In this document: positions 39,932-51,707 of the stretch, one piece after another
Layout: each line of letters starts with the position of its first letter
Position numbering within the stretch: position 1 is the first letter of the stretch
NCBI RefSeq assembly: GCF_028473645.1
Contig: NZ_CP097269.1
Location: forward strand, 1,000,001 to 1,064,000
Source: Acidovorax sp. GBBC 1281
GTDB taxonomy: Bacteria > Pseudomonadota > Gammaproteobacteria > Burkholderiales > Burkholderiaceae_C
Reading direction: 5' to 3'
DNA length: 64,000 nt
The notes under the pieces: model-generated
Seen by the model: only the letters and a program-made list of their open reading frames with translations
What the model was told of the DNA's origin: nothing
Database searches by the model: none
Program-made: the position numbers and the translations under genes

Positions 39932-40660
39932 TCAGTCCTGGACGGGCGCCGCCGGCCCGGGTTCCAGGCCCCGCAGCACCAGGTGGCAGAGCAATTCCTC
40001 CGCCTTGTCGTAGTCGCGCTCGGTCAGCGCGGGCTTGCCCAGCAGCAGCGCGAACTGGGCCTGCTGGTCGGCGTAGGCCTGGGTCACGGACCAGATGATG
40101 AACATGAGGTGGGTGAAATTCACCTTGGCGATGCGGCCCTCGCGCGCCCAGCGCTCGAAGGTGCGCACATCGTTCTTGAGCACAGGGCCCACGCGTTCGG
40201 CGATCACGCCCGCGTAGCGCGGCGCACCGGCGATGACCTCCTTGGCGAACACCTTGGCGGCGTTCGGCCGCTCCAGCGACGAGCGCAGCTTGGCGCGGAT
40301 GTAGCGGCGCAGCGCCTCGTGCGGATCATCGCCATGGGACATCTCTTCCATGCCGGCCAGCCACTGGTTGAGCACGTCGTCCAGCACGCGCAGGTACAGC
40401 GCCTCCTTGCTCGGAAAGTAGTACAGCAGGTTGTGGCGGCTCAGCCCGATGGCCGCGGCGATGCTCTCCAGCGACGCGCCCTCGAAACCGAACTGCGCAA
40501 ACTGCGTCTCCGCCTCGGTGAGGATGGCCTGTTCCTTTTTGAGCCGCGAGGCGGTGGGCGGGCGCCCCGGGTCGGCGGGCGCTCCATCGGGCGCGGGGGG
40601 CTGCAGGGCGGTGAGCGTTCGCACAGGTGCGGGGCGGGAGGGCTTGGGCGAAGGGCTCAT
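39932..40660 (-). CDS. TetR family regulator of pyrimidine catabolism (RutR-like)
   Basis: About 242 residues. After a Pro/Ala-rich leader of about 35 residues comes a TetR helix-turn-helix (ILTEAETQFAQFGFEGASLE to IGLSRHNLLYYFPSKEALY, about residues 45-90). The ligand domain segments KVFAKEVIAGAPRYAGVI and FTHLMFIIWSVTQAYADQQAQ resemble RutR. It is divergent from the preT operon, and two tandem palindromes lie between. ATG 40660 is preferred; ATG 40669 adds three residues. It likely represses the catabolic operon until uracil, thymine or a related intermediate binds. Confidence 0.88.
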   Translation of the reverse strand: MSPSPKPSRPAPVRTLTALQPPAPDGAPADPGRPPTASRLKKEQAILTEAETQFAQFGFEGASLESIAAAIGLSRHNLLYYFPSKEALYLRVLDDVLNQWLAGMEEMSHGDDPHEALRRYIRAKLRSSLERPNAAKVFAKEVIAGAPRYAGVIAERVGPVLKNDVRTFERWAREGRIAKVNFTHLMFIIWSVTQAYADQQAQFALLLGKPALTERDYDKAEELLCHLVLRGLEPGPAAPVQD

Positions 40661-40721
40661 TTGCACCATTGTGGAACGACTGCGGGGTGTTTTCGCTGGC
40701 ACGGTGTTTGCACTAGGGGAT

Positions 40722-40737
40722 TTTACCGATTGGTAAA
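40722..40737. promoter_or_regulatory. Operator 1 for the TetR/RutR-like regulator
   Basis: TTTACCGATTGGTAAA is a 6-bp perfect inverted repeat around a 4-base centre, the size expected for a TetR dimer. It resembles the RutR operator TTGACC-N4-GGTCAA. It lies between the divergent regulator and preT genes. Confidence 0.82.
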
Positions 40738-40739
40738 TT

Positions 40740-40755
40740 TTTACTGATTGGTAAA
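40740..40755. promoter_or_regulatory. Operator 2 for the TetR/RutR-like regulator
   Basis: TTTACTGATTGGTAAA is a second copy with one base changed, starting 18 bp after operator 1. It lies less than two helical turns from the first, so two dimers could bind side by side. The remaining 221 bases to preT form a long leader with no other clear signal. Confidence 0.82.
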
Positions 40756-40976
40756 TTGAAAACCAGCAGGGCACGGCACCGCCGAAGACACCTGCACCAC
40801 GACAGCGAGGCCCCCCGATGAAACCTCTGCAGACTGTTCCGATGTGCGGCCGCCCGGTCGCCTGCGCCTGGCCCCGCCAACGCCGCAAGCGCCACGCCCA
40901 CGCGCCCCGCCGTGTTCGCGCGCCCCTTTCCCGCCCCTGATCTCCCGTCCCTGACCCTTCGCCCCGAGGACTCCCG

Positions 40977-42326
40977 ATGGAAACGACCGCAAACCGCGCG
41001 TGCGGCATTCATGCCGCACGCCTGAACCTGGCCGACTACGCCGTGAACTTCGGCGACGCGCATCCGCCGCTCACCAAGGCGCAGGCTCTGGTGGAGGCCG
41101 AGCGCTGCTACTACTGCTTCGATGCGCCGTGCGCCACGGCGTGCCCGACCGGCATCGACATTCCCGCGTTCATCCACCGCGTCGCCCAGGGCAACGACCG
41201 CGGCGCGGCCCGCGCCATTCTCGAGGCCAACCCGCTCGGCGGCATGTGCGCCCGCGTCTGCCCGACCGAGGTGCTGTGCGAGCAGGCCTGCGTGCGCAAC
41301 TCGCATGACGACAAGCCGGTGGAGATAGGCGCGCTGCAGCGCCGCGCCACCGATGCGTACTTTGCCGACCCGGGCGCGCCCCTGTTCACCCGTGCCGCGC
41401 CCACGGGCCGTCGGGTGGCTGTGGTGGGCGCGGGGCCCGCAGGGCTGGCCTGCGCCCATGGCCTGGCGGTGCGCGGGCACGACGTGGTGCTGTTCGAGGC
41501 GCGCCCCAAGCTGGGCGGTTTGAACGAATACGGCCTGGCCAGCTACAAGACCACGGGCGGCTTCGCGCAAAAGGAAATCGAATGGCTGCTGTCCATCGGC
41601 GGCATCGAGGTGCGCTGCAATCAGGTTCTGGGCCGCGATGCCACCGTGGACAGCCTGCTTCAGGCCTACGACGCCGTGTTCCTGGGTTTGGGACTGGCGG
41701 GCGTCAATGCGCTGGGCATCGCCGAGCCGCAGGTCGAGGGGCTGTGCAACGCGGTCGACTTCATTGCCGACGTGCGCCAGGCGCAGGACCTTTCGACCGT
41801 CCCCGTGGGCCGCCGCGTGGTCGTGATCGGCGGCGGCATGACGGCCGTGGACGCTGCTGTGCAGGCGCGCAAGCTGGGCGCCGAAGAGGTGACGATCGTC
41901 TATCGCCGCAGTGCCGACGGCATGTCCGCCTCCGCCGTGGAGCAGCGCTGGGCGCAGACGAACGGCGTGGCCATCCGCCACTGGGCGGCGCCGAAGGAAC
42001 TGCTCAGCGAAGGCGGGGTGGTGCGTGGCATGCGGTTCGCGGCCACGGCCCTGGCGGGTGGACGCCTCGTGGACACGGGCGAAGCCTTCACGCTGGAGGC
42101 CGACATGGTGCTCAAGGCCATCGGCCAGAGTTACCTGCCCGAGCATGCAGGTCCCACGGTGGCCCTGCAGGGCGGGCGCATCGCCACCGACGACATGGGC
42201 CGCACCAGCGTGGCGCGGCTGTGGGCCGGCGGGGACTGCCGTGCCGGCGGGCGCGACCTCACGGTCGAGGCGGTCGAGCACGGCAAGGTGTCCGCCCTCT
42301 CCATCAGCGAGGCGCTGCGCGGCTGA
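40977..42326 (+). CDS. preT: NAD-dependent dihydropyrimidine dehydrogenase subunit PreT
   Basis: 449 residues. The N-terminal Fe-S region has two Cys clusters, CYYCFDAPCATACPTGIDIP near residues 42-61 and CARVCPTEVLCEQAC near 90. Then come FAD and NAD Rossmann motifs VAVVGAGPAGLACAHGLA and VVVIGGGMTAVDAA. The C-terminal GDCRAGGRDLTVEAVEHGK is typical of the glutamate-synthase-like flavoprotein fold. PreT passes electrons from NADH to PreA for reduction of uracil or thymine to the dihydro form. It is the first gene of the operon, behind the tandem operators; GAGGACT precedes the ATG. Confidence 0.94.
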   Translation: METTANRACGIHAARLNLADYAVNFGDAHPPLTKAQALVEAERCYYCFDAPCATACPTGIDIPAFIHRVAQGNDRGAARAILEANPLGGMCARVCPTEVLCEQACVRNSHDDKPVEIGALQRRATDAYFADPGAPLFTRAAPTGRRVAVVGAGPAGLACAHGLAVRGHDVVLFEARPKLGGLNEYGLASYKTTGGFAQKEIEWLLSIGGIEVRCNQVLGRDATVDSLLQAYDAVFLGLGLAGVNALGIAEPQVEGLCNAVDFIADVRQAQDLSTVPVGRRVVVIGGGMTAVDAAVQARKLGAEEVTIVYRRSADGMSASAVEQRWAQTNGVAIRHWAAPKELLSEGGVVRGMRFAATALAGGRLVDTGEAFTLEADMVLKAIGQSYLPEHAGPTVALQGGRIATDDMGRTSVARLWAGGDCRAGGRDLTVEAVEHGKVSALSISEALRG

Positions 42327-42375
42327 CGGCCGGCGCCTTCTCCCTCCAACACCCCGCATCCCCGGAGCATTTCCC

Positions 42376-43683
42376 ATGGCAGACATCCGCAGCCGCTTTC
42401 TCGGCATCGAGAGCCCCAACCCGTTCTGGCTGGCCTCCGCACCGCCCACCGACAAGGAAATCAACGTCACCCGCGCCTTCGAGGCGGGCTGGGGCGGCGT
42501 GGTCTGGAAGACGCTGGGCGAAGACCCGCACGTGGTCAACGTCAACGGCCCGCGCTATGCCACGCTGATGTCGCAGGACCGCCGCGTGATCGGGCTCAAC
42601 AACATCGAGCTCATCACCGACCGCCCGTTGCAGACCAACCTGGACGAGATCCGCCGCGTCAAACGCAACTGGCCCGACCGCGCAATGATCGTCTCGCTCA
42701 TGGTGCCCTGCGTGGAAGAAAGCTGGAAGCGCATCCTGCCCATGGTGGAGGACGTGGGGGCCGACGGCATCGAGCTGAACTTCGGCTGCCCGCACGGCAT
42801 GAGCGAGCGCGGCATGGGCGCCGCCGTGGGCCAGGTGCCCGAGTACATCCAGATGGTGACGGCCTGGTGCAAGCACTACAGCCGGCTGCCGGTGATCGTG
42901 AAGCTCACGCCCAACATCACCGACGTGCGCCAGCCCGCCTGCGCTGCCAAGGCCGGCGGGGCCGATGCGGTGTCGCTCATCAACACCATCAACTCCATCA
43001 TGGGCGTGGACCTGGAGCGCATGGCCATGAGTCCCAGCACCGGCGGCCTGGGCTCGCACGGCGGCTATTGCGGCCCGGCGGTCAAGCCCATCGCGCTCAA
43101 CATGGTGGCCGAGATCGCGCGCGACGCGCAGACCGCCGGCCTGCCCATCAGCGGCATCGGCGGCATCTCCACCTGGCGCGATGCGGCCGAGTACATCGCC
43201 CTGGGCTGCGGCACCGTGCAGGTGTGCACGGCGGCCATGGTGTACGGCTTCAAGATCGTGCAGGACATGTGCGACGGGTTGTCCAACTTCATGGACGCGC
43301 ACGGCTACCACACCCTCGACGACTTCCGCGGCCAGGCCGTGCCGACGGTCAAGGACTGGAAGCAGCTCGACCTGAACCACATCGACAAGGCGGTGATCGA
43401 TCAGGATTCGTGCATCCAGTGCGGCCGTTGCCATGTGGTGTGCGAAGACACCTCGCACCAGGCCATCACCTTCACCAAGGAAGGCGGCGTGCGCTTGTTC
43501 GAGGTGAACGAGGCCGAATGCGTGGGCTGCAACCTGTGCGTTTCGATCTGCCCCGTGCCCGAATGCATCACGCTGCGCAGCCTCGCGCCCGGCGAGGTCG
43601 ATGCGCGCACCGGCAAGGTGGTGACGGGCGAGTACGCCAACTGGACCATGCACCCCAACAACCCGCAGCGCGTGGCCGCCTGA
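42376..43683 (+). CDS. preA: NAD-dependent dihydropyrimidine dehydrogenase subunit PreA
   Basis: 435 residues. An FMN-binding dihydroorotate-dehydrogenase-like barrel (FLGIESPNPFWLASAPPTDK, ELNFGCPHGMSERGMG, VKLTPNITDVR) is followed by two C-terminal [4Fe-4S] motifs, CIQCGRCHVVCED and CVGCNLCVSICPVPEC. The barrel reduces the C5-C6 bond of the pyrimidine. The start is ATG 42376 (MADIRSRFLG), with CCGGAG upstream. It lies 49 bases after preT. PreTA together match the domains of mammalian dihydropyrimidine dehydrogenase split over two chains. Confidence 0.95.
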   Translation: MADIRSRFLGIESPNPFWLASAPPTDKEINVTRAFEAGWGGVVWKTLGEDPHVVNVNGPRYATLMSQDRRVIGLNNIELITDRPLQTNLDEIRRVKRNWPDRAMIVSLMVPCVEESWKRILPMVEDVGADGIELNFGCPHGMSERGMGAAVGQVPEYIQMVTAWCKHYSRLPVIVKLTPNITDVRQPACAAKAGGADAVSLINTINSIMGVDLERMAMSPSTGGLGSHGGYCGPAVKPIALNMVAEIARDAQTAGLPISGIGGISTWRDAAEYIALGCGTVQVCTAAMVYGFKIVQDMCDGLSNFMDAHGYHTLDDFRGQAVPTVKDWKQLDLNHIDKAVIDQDSCIQCGRCHVVCEDTSHQAITFTKEGGVRLFEVNEAECVGCNLCVSICPVPECITLRSLAPGEVDARTGKVVTGEYANWTMHPNNPQRVAA

Positions 43684-43777
43684 GCCGCGCTGCCGCGGCC
43701 CATTGCCCGCGCTGTTGCCCACCTTCGCGCCCGCTTCCCGCCTGCCAGCCTGTCTGCAACGTCTCGGAGACCGCCCC

Positions 43778-46776
<2,999 letters not shown>

Positions 46777-46803
46777 CGGCCGCCCACGCATCCGGAGAAC
46801 ACC

Positions 46804-48060
46804 ATGGACACGACCACCCGAACCGACATCAGCCACCTGCGCGTCAACGGCGAGCGCCTGTGGGATTCCCTCATGGAGCTGGCGCAGATCGGTGCCACGC
46901 CCAAAGGCGGCGTCTGCCGCCTCACCCTCACCGATCTGGACAAGCAGGGCCGCGACCTCGTCACCCGCTGGGCGCGCGAGGCCGGCATGACCGTCACCAT
47001 CGACCAGATCGGCAACGGCTTCATGCGCCGCCCGGGGCGCAATAACAACCTTCCGCCCATCATGACCGGCAGCCACATCGACACCCAGCCTACGGGCGGC
47101 AAGTTCGACGGCAACTACGGCGTGCTGGCCGGCATCGAGGTGGTGCGCACGCTGAACGACCACGGCATCGAGACCGAGGCGCCGATCGAGGTGGCCTTCT
47201 GGACCAACGAGGAAGGCAGCCGCTTCGTGCCCGTGATGATGGGCTCGGGCGTGTTCGCCAAGGCCTTCACCCTGGAGCATGCCTACGCCGCCACCGATAC
47301 CGAAGGCAAGACGGTGAAGGGCGAGCTCGAGCGCATCGGCTACGTGGGCGATCAGGTGCCCGGCGACCACCCCATCGGCGCGTACTTCGAGACCCACATC
47401 GAGCAGGGCCCGGTGCTGGAGGACCACGACAAGACCATCGGCGTGGTGACGGGCGTGCTCGGCATCCGCTGGTACGACTGCACCGTGACCGGCATGGAGG
47501 CCCATGCCGGCCCCACGCCCATGGCCCTGCGCAAGGATGCGCTGCAGGTCGCCACGCGCCTCATGCAGGAGGTGGTGGCCTGCGCGCACCGCCATCCGCC
47601 GCATGGTCGCGGCACGGTGGGCATGGTGCAGGTGCACCCCAACAGCCGCAACGTGATCCCCGGCCAGGTCAAGTTCAGCATCGACCTGCGCAACGCCACT
47701 GACGCCGATTGCGAAAGCATGGACCGCGACATCCGCGACGTGGCCACCCGCCTCAGCGCCGAAACCGGCCTGCCGATCCAGATCGACCTGGTGTCCAGCT
47801 ACCCCGCGCAGGTGTTTCACCCCGACTGCGTGGACGCGGTCGGCCGGGCCGCCGCCAGCCTGGGCTACAGCCACATGCCGGCCGTGTCGGGCGCGGGGCA
47901 CGACGCGGTCTACATGGCGCGCCTGGCACCTGCGGGCATGGTCTTCATTCCGTGCAAGGACGGCATCAGCCACAACGAGATCGAAGACGCCCAACCCGAG
48001 CACATCACCGCCGGCTGCAACGTGCTGCTGCATGCCATGCTGGAACGCGCCGGCACCTGA
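46804..48060 (+). CDS. Zn-dependent N-carbamoyl amidohydrolase, M20 family (beta-ureidopropionase / HyuC-like)
   Basis: 418 residues. M20-type metal ligands are in TGSHIDTQPTGGKFDGNYGV near residue 83, FWTNEEGSRF near 135, FETHIEQGPVLE near 200 and the C-terminal GAGHDAVYMARLAPAGMVFIP. It cleaves N-carbamoyl-beta-alanine (or carbamoyl amino acids) to the amino acid, CO2 and ammonia, the last step of the pathway. It lies 27 bases after hydA and ends the operon. Stereospecificity (beta-alanine synthase or L-carbamoylase) cannot be fixed by eye. Confidence 0.93.
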   Translation: MDTTTRTDISHLRVNGERLWDSLMELAQIGATPKGGVCRLTLTDLDKQGRDLVTRWAREAGMTVTIDQIGNGFMRRPGRNNNLPPIMTGSHIDTQPTGGKFDGNYGVLAGIEVVRTLNDHGIETEAPIEVAFWTNEEGSRFVPVMMGSGVFAKAFTLEHAYAATDTEGKTVKGELERIGYVGDQVPGDHPIGAYFETHIEQGPVLEDHDKTIGVVTGVLGIRWYDCTVTGMEAHAGPTPMALRKDALQVATRLMQEVVACAHRHPPHGRGTVGMVQVHPNSRNVIPGQVKFSIDLRNATDADCESMDRDIRDVATRLSAETGLPIQIDLVSSYPAQVFHPDCVDAVGRAAASLGYSHMPAVSGAGHDAVYMARLAPAGMVFIPCKDGISHNEIEDAQPEHITAGCNVLLHAMLERAGT

Positions 48061-48169
48061 ATGGTGCGGGGCCGGGGTGGCGGCCTGCCGCCGTGTTACA
48101 GCAACCCTCCCCCGGTGGGGTTGTGGCAGGCCCCTTCAGCGCATAACGTTCAACGCTTTGCTTGAAGCC

Positions 48170-49300
48170 ATGCCTTCCATGACGACACCGAACCGGCCCG
48201 ATGGGCGCGCTGCCTCCGCCTTCTTCCCTTCCACCCCCGCCCGCGCGACCCTCGTGGCCGCCACCGTGGTGGCCGCGCTGGCCCTGGCCGGCTGCGAGAC
48301 CACCAACATGCGCATGGGCAGCCCCGATGCCAAGACCGTGGCCACAGGCAGCGCAACCGGTGGCGCCACCGAAGGCGCCAGCAGCGAGCTCGAACGCTGC
48401 GAATCGCCGCTGGGCACCGTCTCGCTGATCGAGAACCAGCAGGCCGGCTGGTACACCATTCTGCGCAATGAATACCGCCTGCCGCCCACGGCCAACCTGC
48501 TGCGCCTGCTGGTGCAGCAGTCCAACTGCTTCGTCGTGATCGAGCGCGGCGCGGCCGGCATGACAGCCATGGACCGCGAGCGCGCCATCATGCAATCCGG
48601 AGAGATGCGCGGCGGCAGCAACTTCGGCAAGGGCCAGATGGTCGCCTCCGACTACGGCCTGTCGCCCGAGATCGTGTTCAACAACAACAACGCGGGCGGC
48701 GCCTCCGCATCGCTGGGCGGCCTGCTGGGCGGGCGCGCGGGCGGCCTGCTGGGTGCGCTGGGCGGCAGCCTGAACACCAAGGAAGCGAGCGCATTGCTCA
48801 CCCTCATCGACCACCGCTCCGGCGTGCAGGTGGCAGCCTCCGAAGGCAGCGCCTCCAAGACCGACTTCGGCGCCGTGGGCCAGCTGTTCGGCGGATCGGG
48901 CGGCGCGCGCCTGGGCGGCTACAGCAACACGGCCGAAGGCAAGGTGATCGCCGCGGCCTTCATGGACGCCTTCAACCAGATGGTGCGTTCGCTGCGCAGC
49001 TACAAGGCCCAGTCGGTCAAGGGCCAGGGCCTGGGCGGCGGCGGTCGCCTGGGGGTGGATGGCGGCGCCGCGCCGTCGCAGACCTCGGCGCCGCGCGCGC
49101 AGCCCGTGTCGGCGGCCACCGGCGGCCTGTCGCTGCGCGATGCGCAGGCCAAGCTGAACGCCCTGGGGCATGACACCGGCACGCCCGACGGTGCCATGGG
49201 CGCCAAGACGGCGGCCGCCCTGCGTGCCTTCCAGAAGGAGCGGGGCCTGCCCATTACCGGCCGGCTCGACGCCGCCACCGCGGCCCAGTTGAGCCAGTAA
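48170..49300 (+). CDS. CsgG-like lipoprotein with C-terminal peptidoglycan-binding domain
   Basis: About 376 residues. The N-terminus has a lipoprotein signal ending ALALAGCE, so Cys about 45 would be acylated. The body (about 80-280) shows CsgG/HfaB-like segments: NCFVVIERGAAGMTAMDRER, KGQMVASDYGLSPEIVF and EGKVIAAAFMDAFNQMVRSL. A Gly/Ala/Leu-rich insert (LGGLLGGRAGGLLGALGG) is in the middle. The last 60 residues form a PG_binding_1 domain (LSLRDAQAKLNALGHDTGTP to GLPITGRLDAATAAQLSQ). It may be an outer-membrane assembly factor tied to the cell wall. No curli genes adjoin it. ATG 48179 is an alternative start. Confidence 0.82.
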   Translation: MPSMTTPNRPDGRAASAFFPSTPARATLVAATVVAALALAGCETTNMRMGSPDAKTVATGSATGGATEGASSELERCESPLGTVSLIENQQAGWYTILRNEYRLPPTANLLRLLVQQSNCFVVIERGAAGMTAMDRERAIMQSGEMRGGSNFGKGQMVASDYGLSPEIVFNNNNAGGASASLGGLLGGRAGGLLGALGGSLNTKEASALLTLIDHRSGVQVAASEGSASKTDFGAVGQLFGGSGGARLGGYSNTAEGKVIAAAFMDAFNQMVRSLRSYKAQSVKGQGLGGGGRLGVDGGAAPSQTSAPRAQPVSAATGGLSLRDAQAKLNALGHDTGTPDGAMGAKTAAALRAFQKERGLPITGRLDAATAAQLSQ

Positions 49301-49359
49301 CGGCTGCCGGACGGCTGCCGGCTTCGAGTCGGTCGTCCGCGCCCACTGGCGGCTGGCGC

Positions 49360-50454
49360 CTAGTGTCCTGTCCCGTTAATTCGCCCGCATAGTCTGGCGA
49401 GTTTTTCGAGGATGGAGTCTGCTGTAGCTGTCCAAGTAAACGGCTGGCAGGACTGGTTGTAATTCGCGATGAATGTGTCGATCTTGTTGATCAGATCCTT
49501 CACGCTGGTGAACGAGCCACGGCGGATTGCCCGCGTGGTGATGATCGAGAAGAAGCGCTCGACCTGATTGAGCCAGCTTGAATAGGTCGGAACGAAGTGC
49601 ATGTGCCAGCGAGGCCGCTCGGCCAACCAAGCGCGCACCTTTGGATGCTTGTGGCTGGCGTAGTTATCAGCTATGCAGTGCACATCCAGTTCGTCGGGCA
49701 CTGCCTTGTCGATGGCGCGCAGGAAGGCAAGGAACTCTTGATGACGATGCCGGGGCCGGCACTGCGCGATCACTTGGCCATTCATCACGTTCAGGGCCGC
49801 GAACAAGGTGGTGGTGCCGTGGCGCACGTAGTCGTGCGTGACACCTTCGACATAGCCAAACCCCATTGGCAGCATCGGCTGCGTACGCTCCAAAGCTTGG
49901 CATTGGCTCTTCTCGTCCACGCACAGCACCAGCGCGTTGTCAGGTGGGTTCAGGTACAGCCCCACAACGTCGCGCAGCTTCTCGATGAACAGCGGATCGG
50001 TCGACAGCTTGAAGCTGTCGGCCCGGTGCGGCTTGAGGTTGAAGGTCTGCAGATAGCGCGCCACCGTGCTCTTGCTGATGCCCGTATCGGCGGCCAGCGT
50101 GCGGGTGCTCCAGTGGGTACCCCCATCAGCAGGCTTGGTGTGCAACGTCTTGGTAATCAACTCAGCAACACGCTCGTCATCTACCGTGCGGGGGCGACCC
50201 GGGCGCAACTCGTCGTAAAGCCCTGCAATGCGATGGCGCGCATAGCGCCCGCGCCACTTGGTGACAGTGCTACGACTGATCCCCAGAGCCTGCGCAACCG
50301 CGGTGCTGGCTTTATCTGTGCCTTCGCAAGTCAGCACGATGCGCGCCCTGAGCGACAACGCCGCTGGCAGCGAACGTGATCGCGCCATGGACGTCAGTTC
50401 CGCGCGCTCCACTTCACTAAGCGCAATTTCTGTTCGGGTCGTTGCATTGGGCAT
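49360..50454 (-). CDS. IS630 family transposase
   Basis: 364 residues, intact. N-terminal helix-turn-helix (ISRSTVTKWRGRYARHRIAG, about 60-80), then the DDE catalytic core: LCVDEKSQ, DVHCIADNYASHKH and SSWLNQVERFF. A GAGGTG ribosome site precedes the ATG. The final codons read out through the left inverted repeat of the element; the TAG stop (49362-49360) uses the duplicated target TA plus one host base, so the stop lies outside the element. Confidence 0.95.
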   Translation of the reverse strand: MPNATTRTEIALSEVERAELTSMARSRSLPAALSLRARIVLTCEGTDKASTAVAQALGISRSTVTKWRGRYARHRIAGLYDELRPGRPRTVDDERVAELITKTLHTKPADGGTHWSTRTLAADTGISKSTVARYLQTFNLKPHRADSFKLSTDPLFIEKLRDVVGLYLNPPDNALVLCVDEKSQCQALERTQPMLPMGFGYVEGVTHDYVRHGTTTLFAALNVMNGQVIAQCRPRHRHQEFLAFLRAIDKAVPDELDVHCIADNYASHKHPKVRAWLAERPRWHMHFVPTYSSWLNQVERFFSIITTRAIRRGSFTSVKDLINKIDTFIANYNQSCQPFTWTATADSILEKLARLCGRINGTGH

Positions 50455-50521
50455 GGCGGCACCTCAAGGATGGCCCGAAACCATGCAGCTATCGTGCCTG
50501 CGAATTAACGGGACAGGACAC
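49363..50521 (-). mobile_element. IS630-family insertion sequence, element 1
   Basis: 1159 bp bounded by perfect 22-bp inverted repeats at 49363-49384 and 50500-50521. TA dinucleotides at 49361-49362 and 50522-50523 are the target duplication, and CTAG is present at both junctions. Perfect ends and an intact transposase suggest a recent or active copy. It sits in the stop codon of nadM (minus strand), whose TAG is preserved. Confidence 0.95.
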
Positions 50522-51567
50522 TAGCCGGCACCGTGCGCGCCGGTCAGGTTCAGGAAGTGGTCCAGCATGTGGAAGTGGTCCTCGAAGAAGGCCTCTTCCA
50601 TGGCCGCCAGGTCCGCGACCGGTATCCACTGCACCTGCATGGCGTCGTCGTCGGCCTGCACGGCAGGGAAGGGCGCATCGCCCAGGTCGAAGTAGTGGGC
50701 GTGCGTGATGGTGCGCCCGCGCTGGCTGCGGTCGGGGTGGTCGAAGACGGCCGTGGCGCGCAGTGCGCGGCGCAGGGTGGCGTCGGGCACGTCGCAGTGC
50801 GTCTCTTCGGCCAGTTCGCGCAGGCACGACTGCCACAGCGTCTCGCGCTGCTCGATGAAGCCGCCCGGCATGGCCAATTGGCCCTTGCCCGGGGCGTGCG
50901 CGCGGCGGATGACGAGCACGTGGTCCTGGCAGCGCAGCACGGCGTCCACCGTGACGAACACCGGCGGGTAAGGCGCCTGCGCCCACGATTCGCGGTAGCT
51001 GCGCAGCACGCGCCACTCTTCCTGCAGCGCCGCGTAGTGCGGCTGCCGGGCGAACACGTCCAGAAATTCGAGCGTGCTGGCCGGCATCTGGTCGGCCAGG
51101 GGGCCGAGCGCCGTCAGCACGCCCTGCGGCGCCGCGCCGAAGTACGCGTCGCGGATGGCGGTGGCATCGATGGTGCCCTGCCGGTCCATGGGGATCAGCG
51201 ACCAGCCGGGGAAGGCGTCCAGGTAGCTGCTGGTCGCGTCCTTGAAATGGCCGACCAGGCCGATGCGCGCATCGGGCAGCACGTGCGTGGACACGGCGCG
51301 CAACACCGCCGCCACCCACAGGGCCTCGTTGTAGTGATCGCGCACGGGCAGCACGGTCAGCCGGGCCCGGTCGGCCTCGGGCAGGGCATTGCGCAGCATG
51401 GCTTCGCGCTCGGCCCAGGTGAACGGGTTCTTGGGCGATCGGGCCTGCCAGGCCGAGCCCATGACCACGATCACGTTTTTGGCGCTGTCCAGCGCACACT
51501 GCAAAAGGGCCAGGTGGCCGTTGTGGACGGGCTCGAAGCGGCCGATGTAGATGGCGGTGTCGTACAT
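50521..51567 (-). CDS. nadM: Bifunctional nicotinamide-nucleotide adenylyltransferase / Nudix hydrolase
   Basis: 348 residues. The N-terminal adenylyltransferase domain (1 to about 175) has IGRFEPVHNGHLAL near residue 7 and IDATAIRDAYF near 133. The C-terminal Nudix domain (about 200-340) has a near-canonical box, GGFIEQRE then RELAEETHC, with the catalytic glutamates present. NadM makes NAD from NMN; the Nudix part probably hydrolyses ADP-ribose. The stop TAG at 50523-50521 includes the outermost base of the adjacent IS630 element, but the protein end is unchanged. It lies downstream of nadE and pncB in a NAD cluster. Confidence 0.95.
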   Translation of the reverse strand: MYDTAIYIGRFEPVHNGHLALLQCALDSAKNVIVVMGSAWQARSPKNPFTWAEREAMLRNALPEADRARLTVLPVRDHYNEALWVAAVLRAVSTHVLPDARIGLVGHFKDATSSYLDAFPGWSLIPMDRQGTIDATAIRDAYFGAAPQGVLTALGPLADQMPASTLEFLDVFARQPHYAALQEEWRVLRSYRESWAQAPYPPVFVTVDAVLRCQDHVLVIRRAHAPGKGQLAMPGGFIEQRETLWQSCLRELAEETHCDVPDATLRRALRATAVFDHPDRSQRGRTITHAHYFDLGDAPFPAVQADDDAMQVQWIPVADLAAMEEAFFEDHFHMLDHFLNLTGAHGAG

Positions 51568-51707
51568 GTGTGTTCCGGTTGGGCGCCCCGCGCCGTGAGC
51601 GGCGCCTTCGGGGCTTCTGGGAATGTAGCCGGGCGGGCCGGGACGGGCGGCGGGCGCGGCGAATGCGCCGACCGCTCCGCATGGGTCGCTACGCGGCCGG
51701 ATTTATC

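Noticed and set aside
40818..40939. Short upstream open frame in the preT leader (MKPLQTVPMCG...)
   Set aside because: About 40 codons, Arg/Pro/Ala-rich, without conservation evidence; a leader peptide is possible but not supported.
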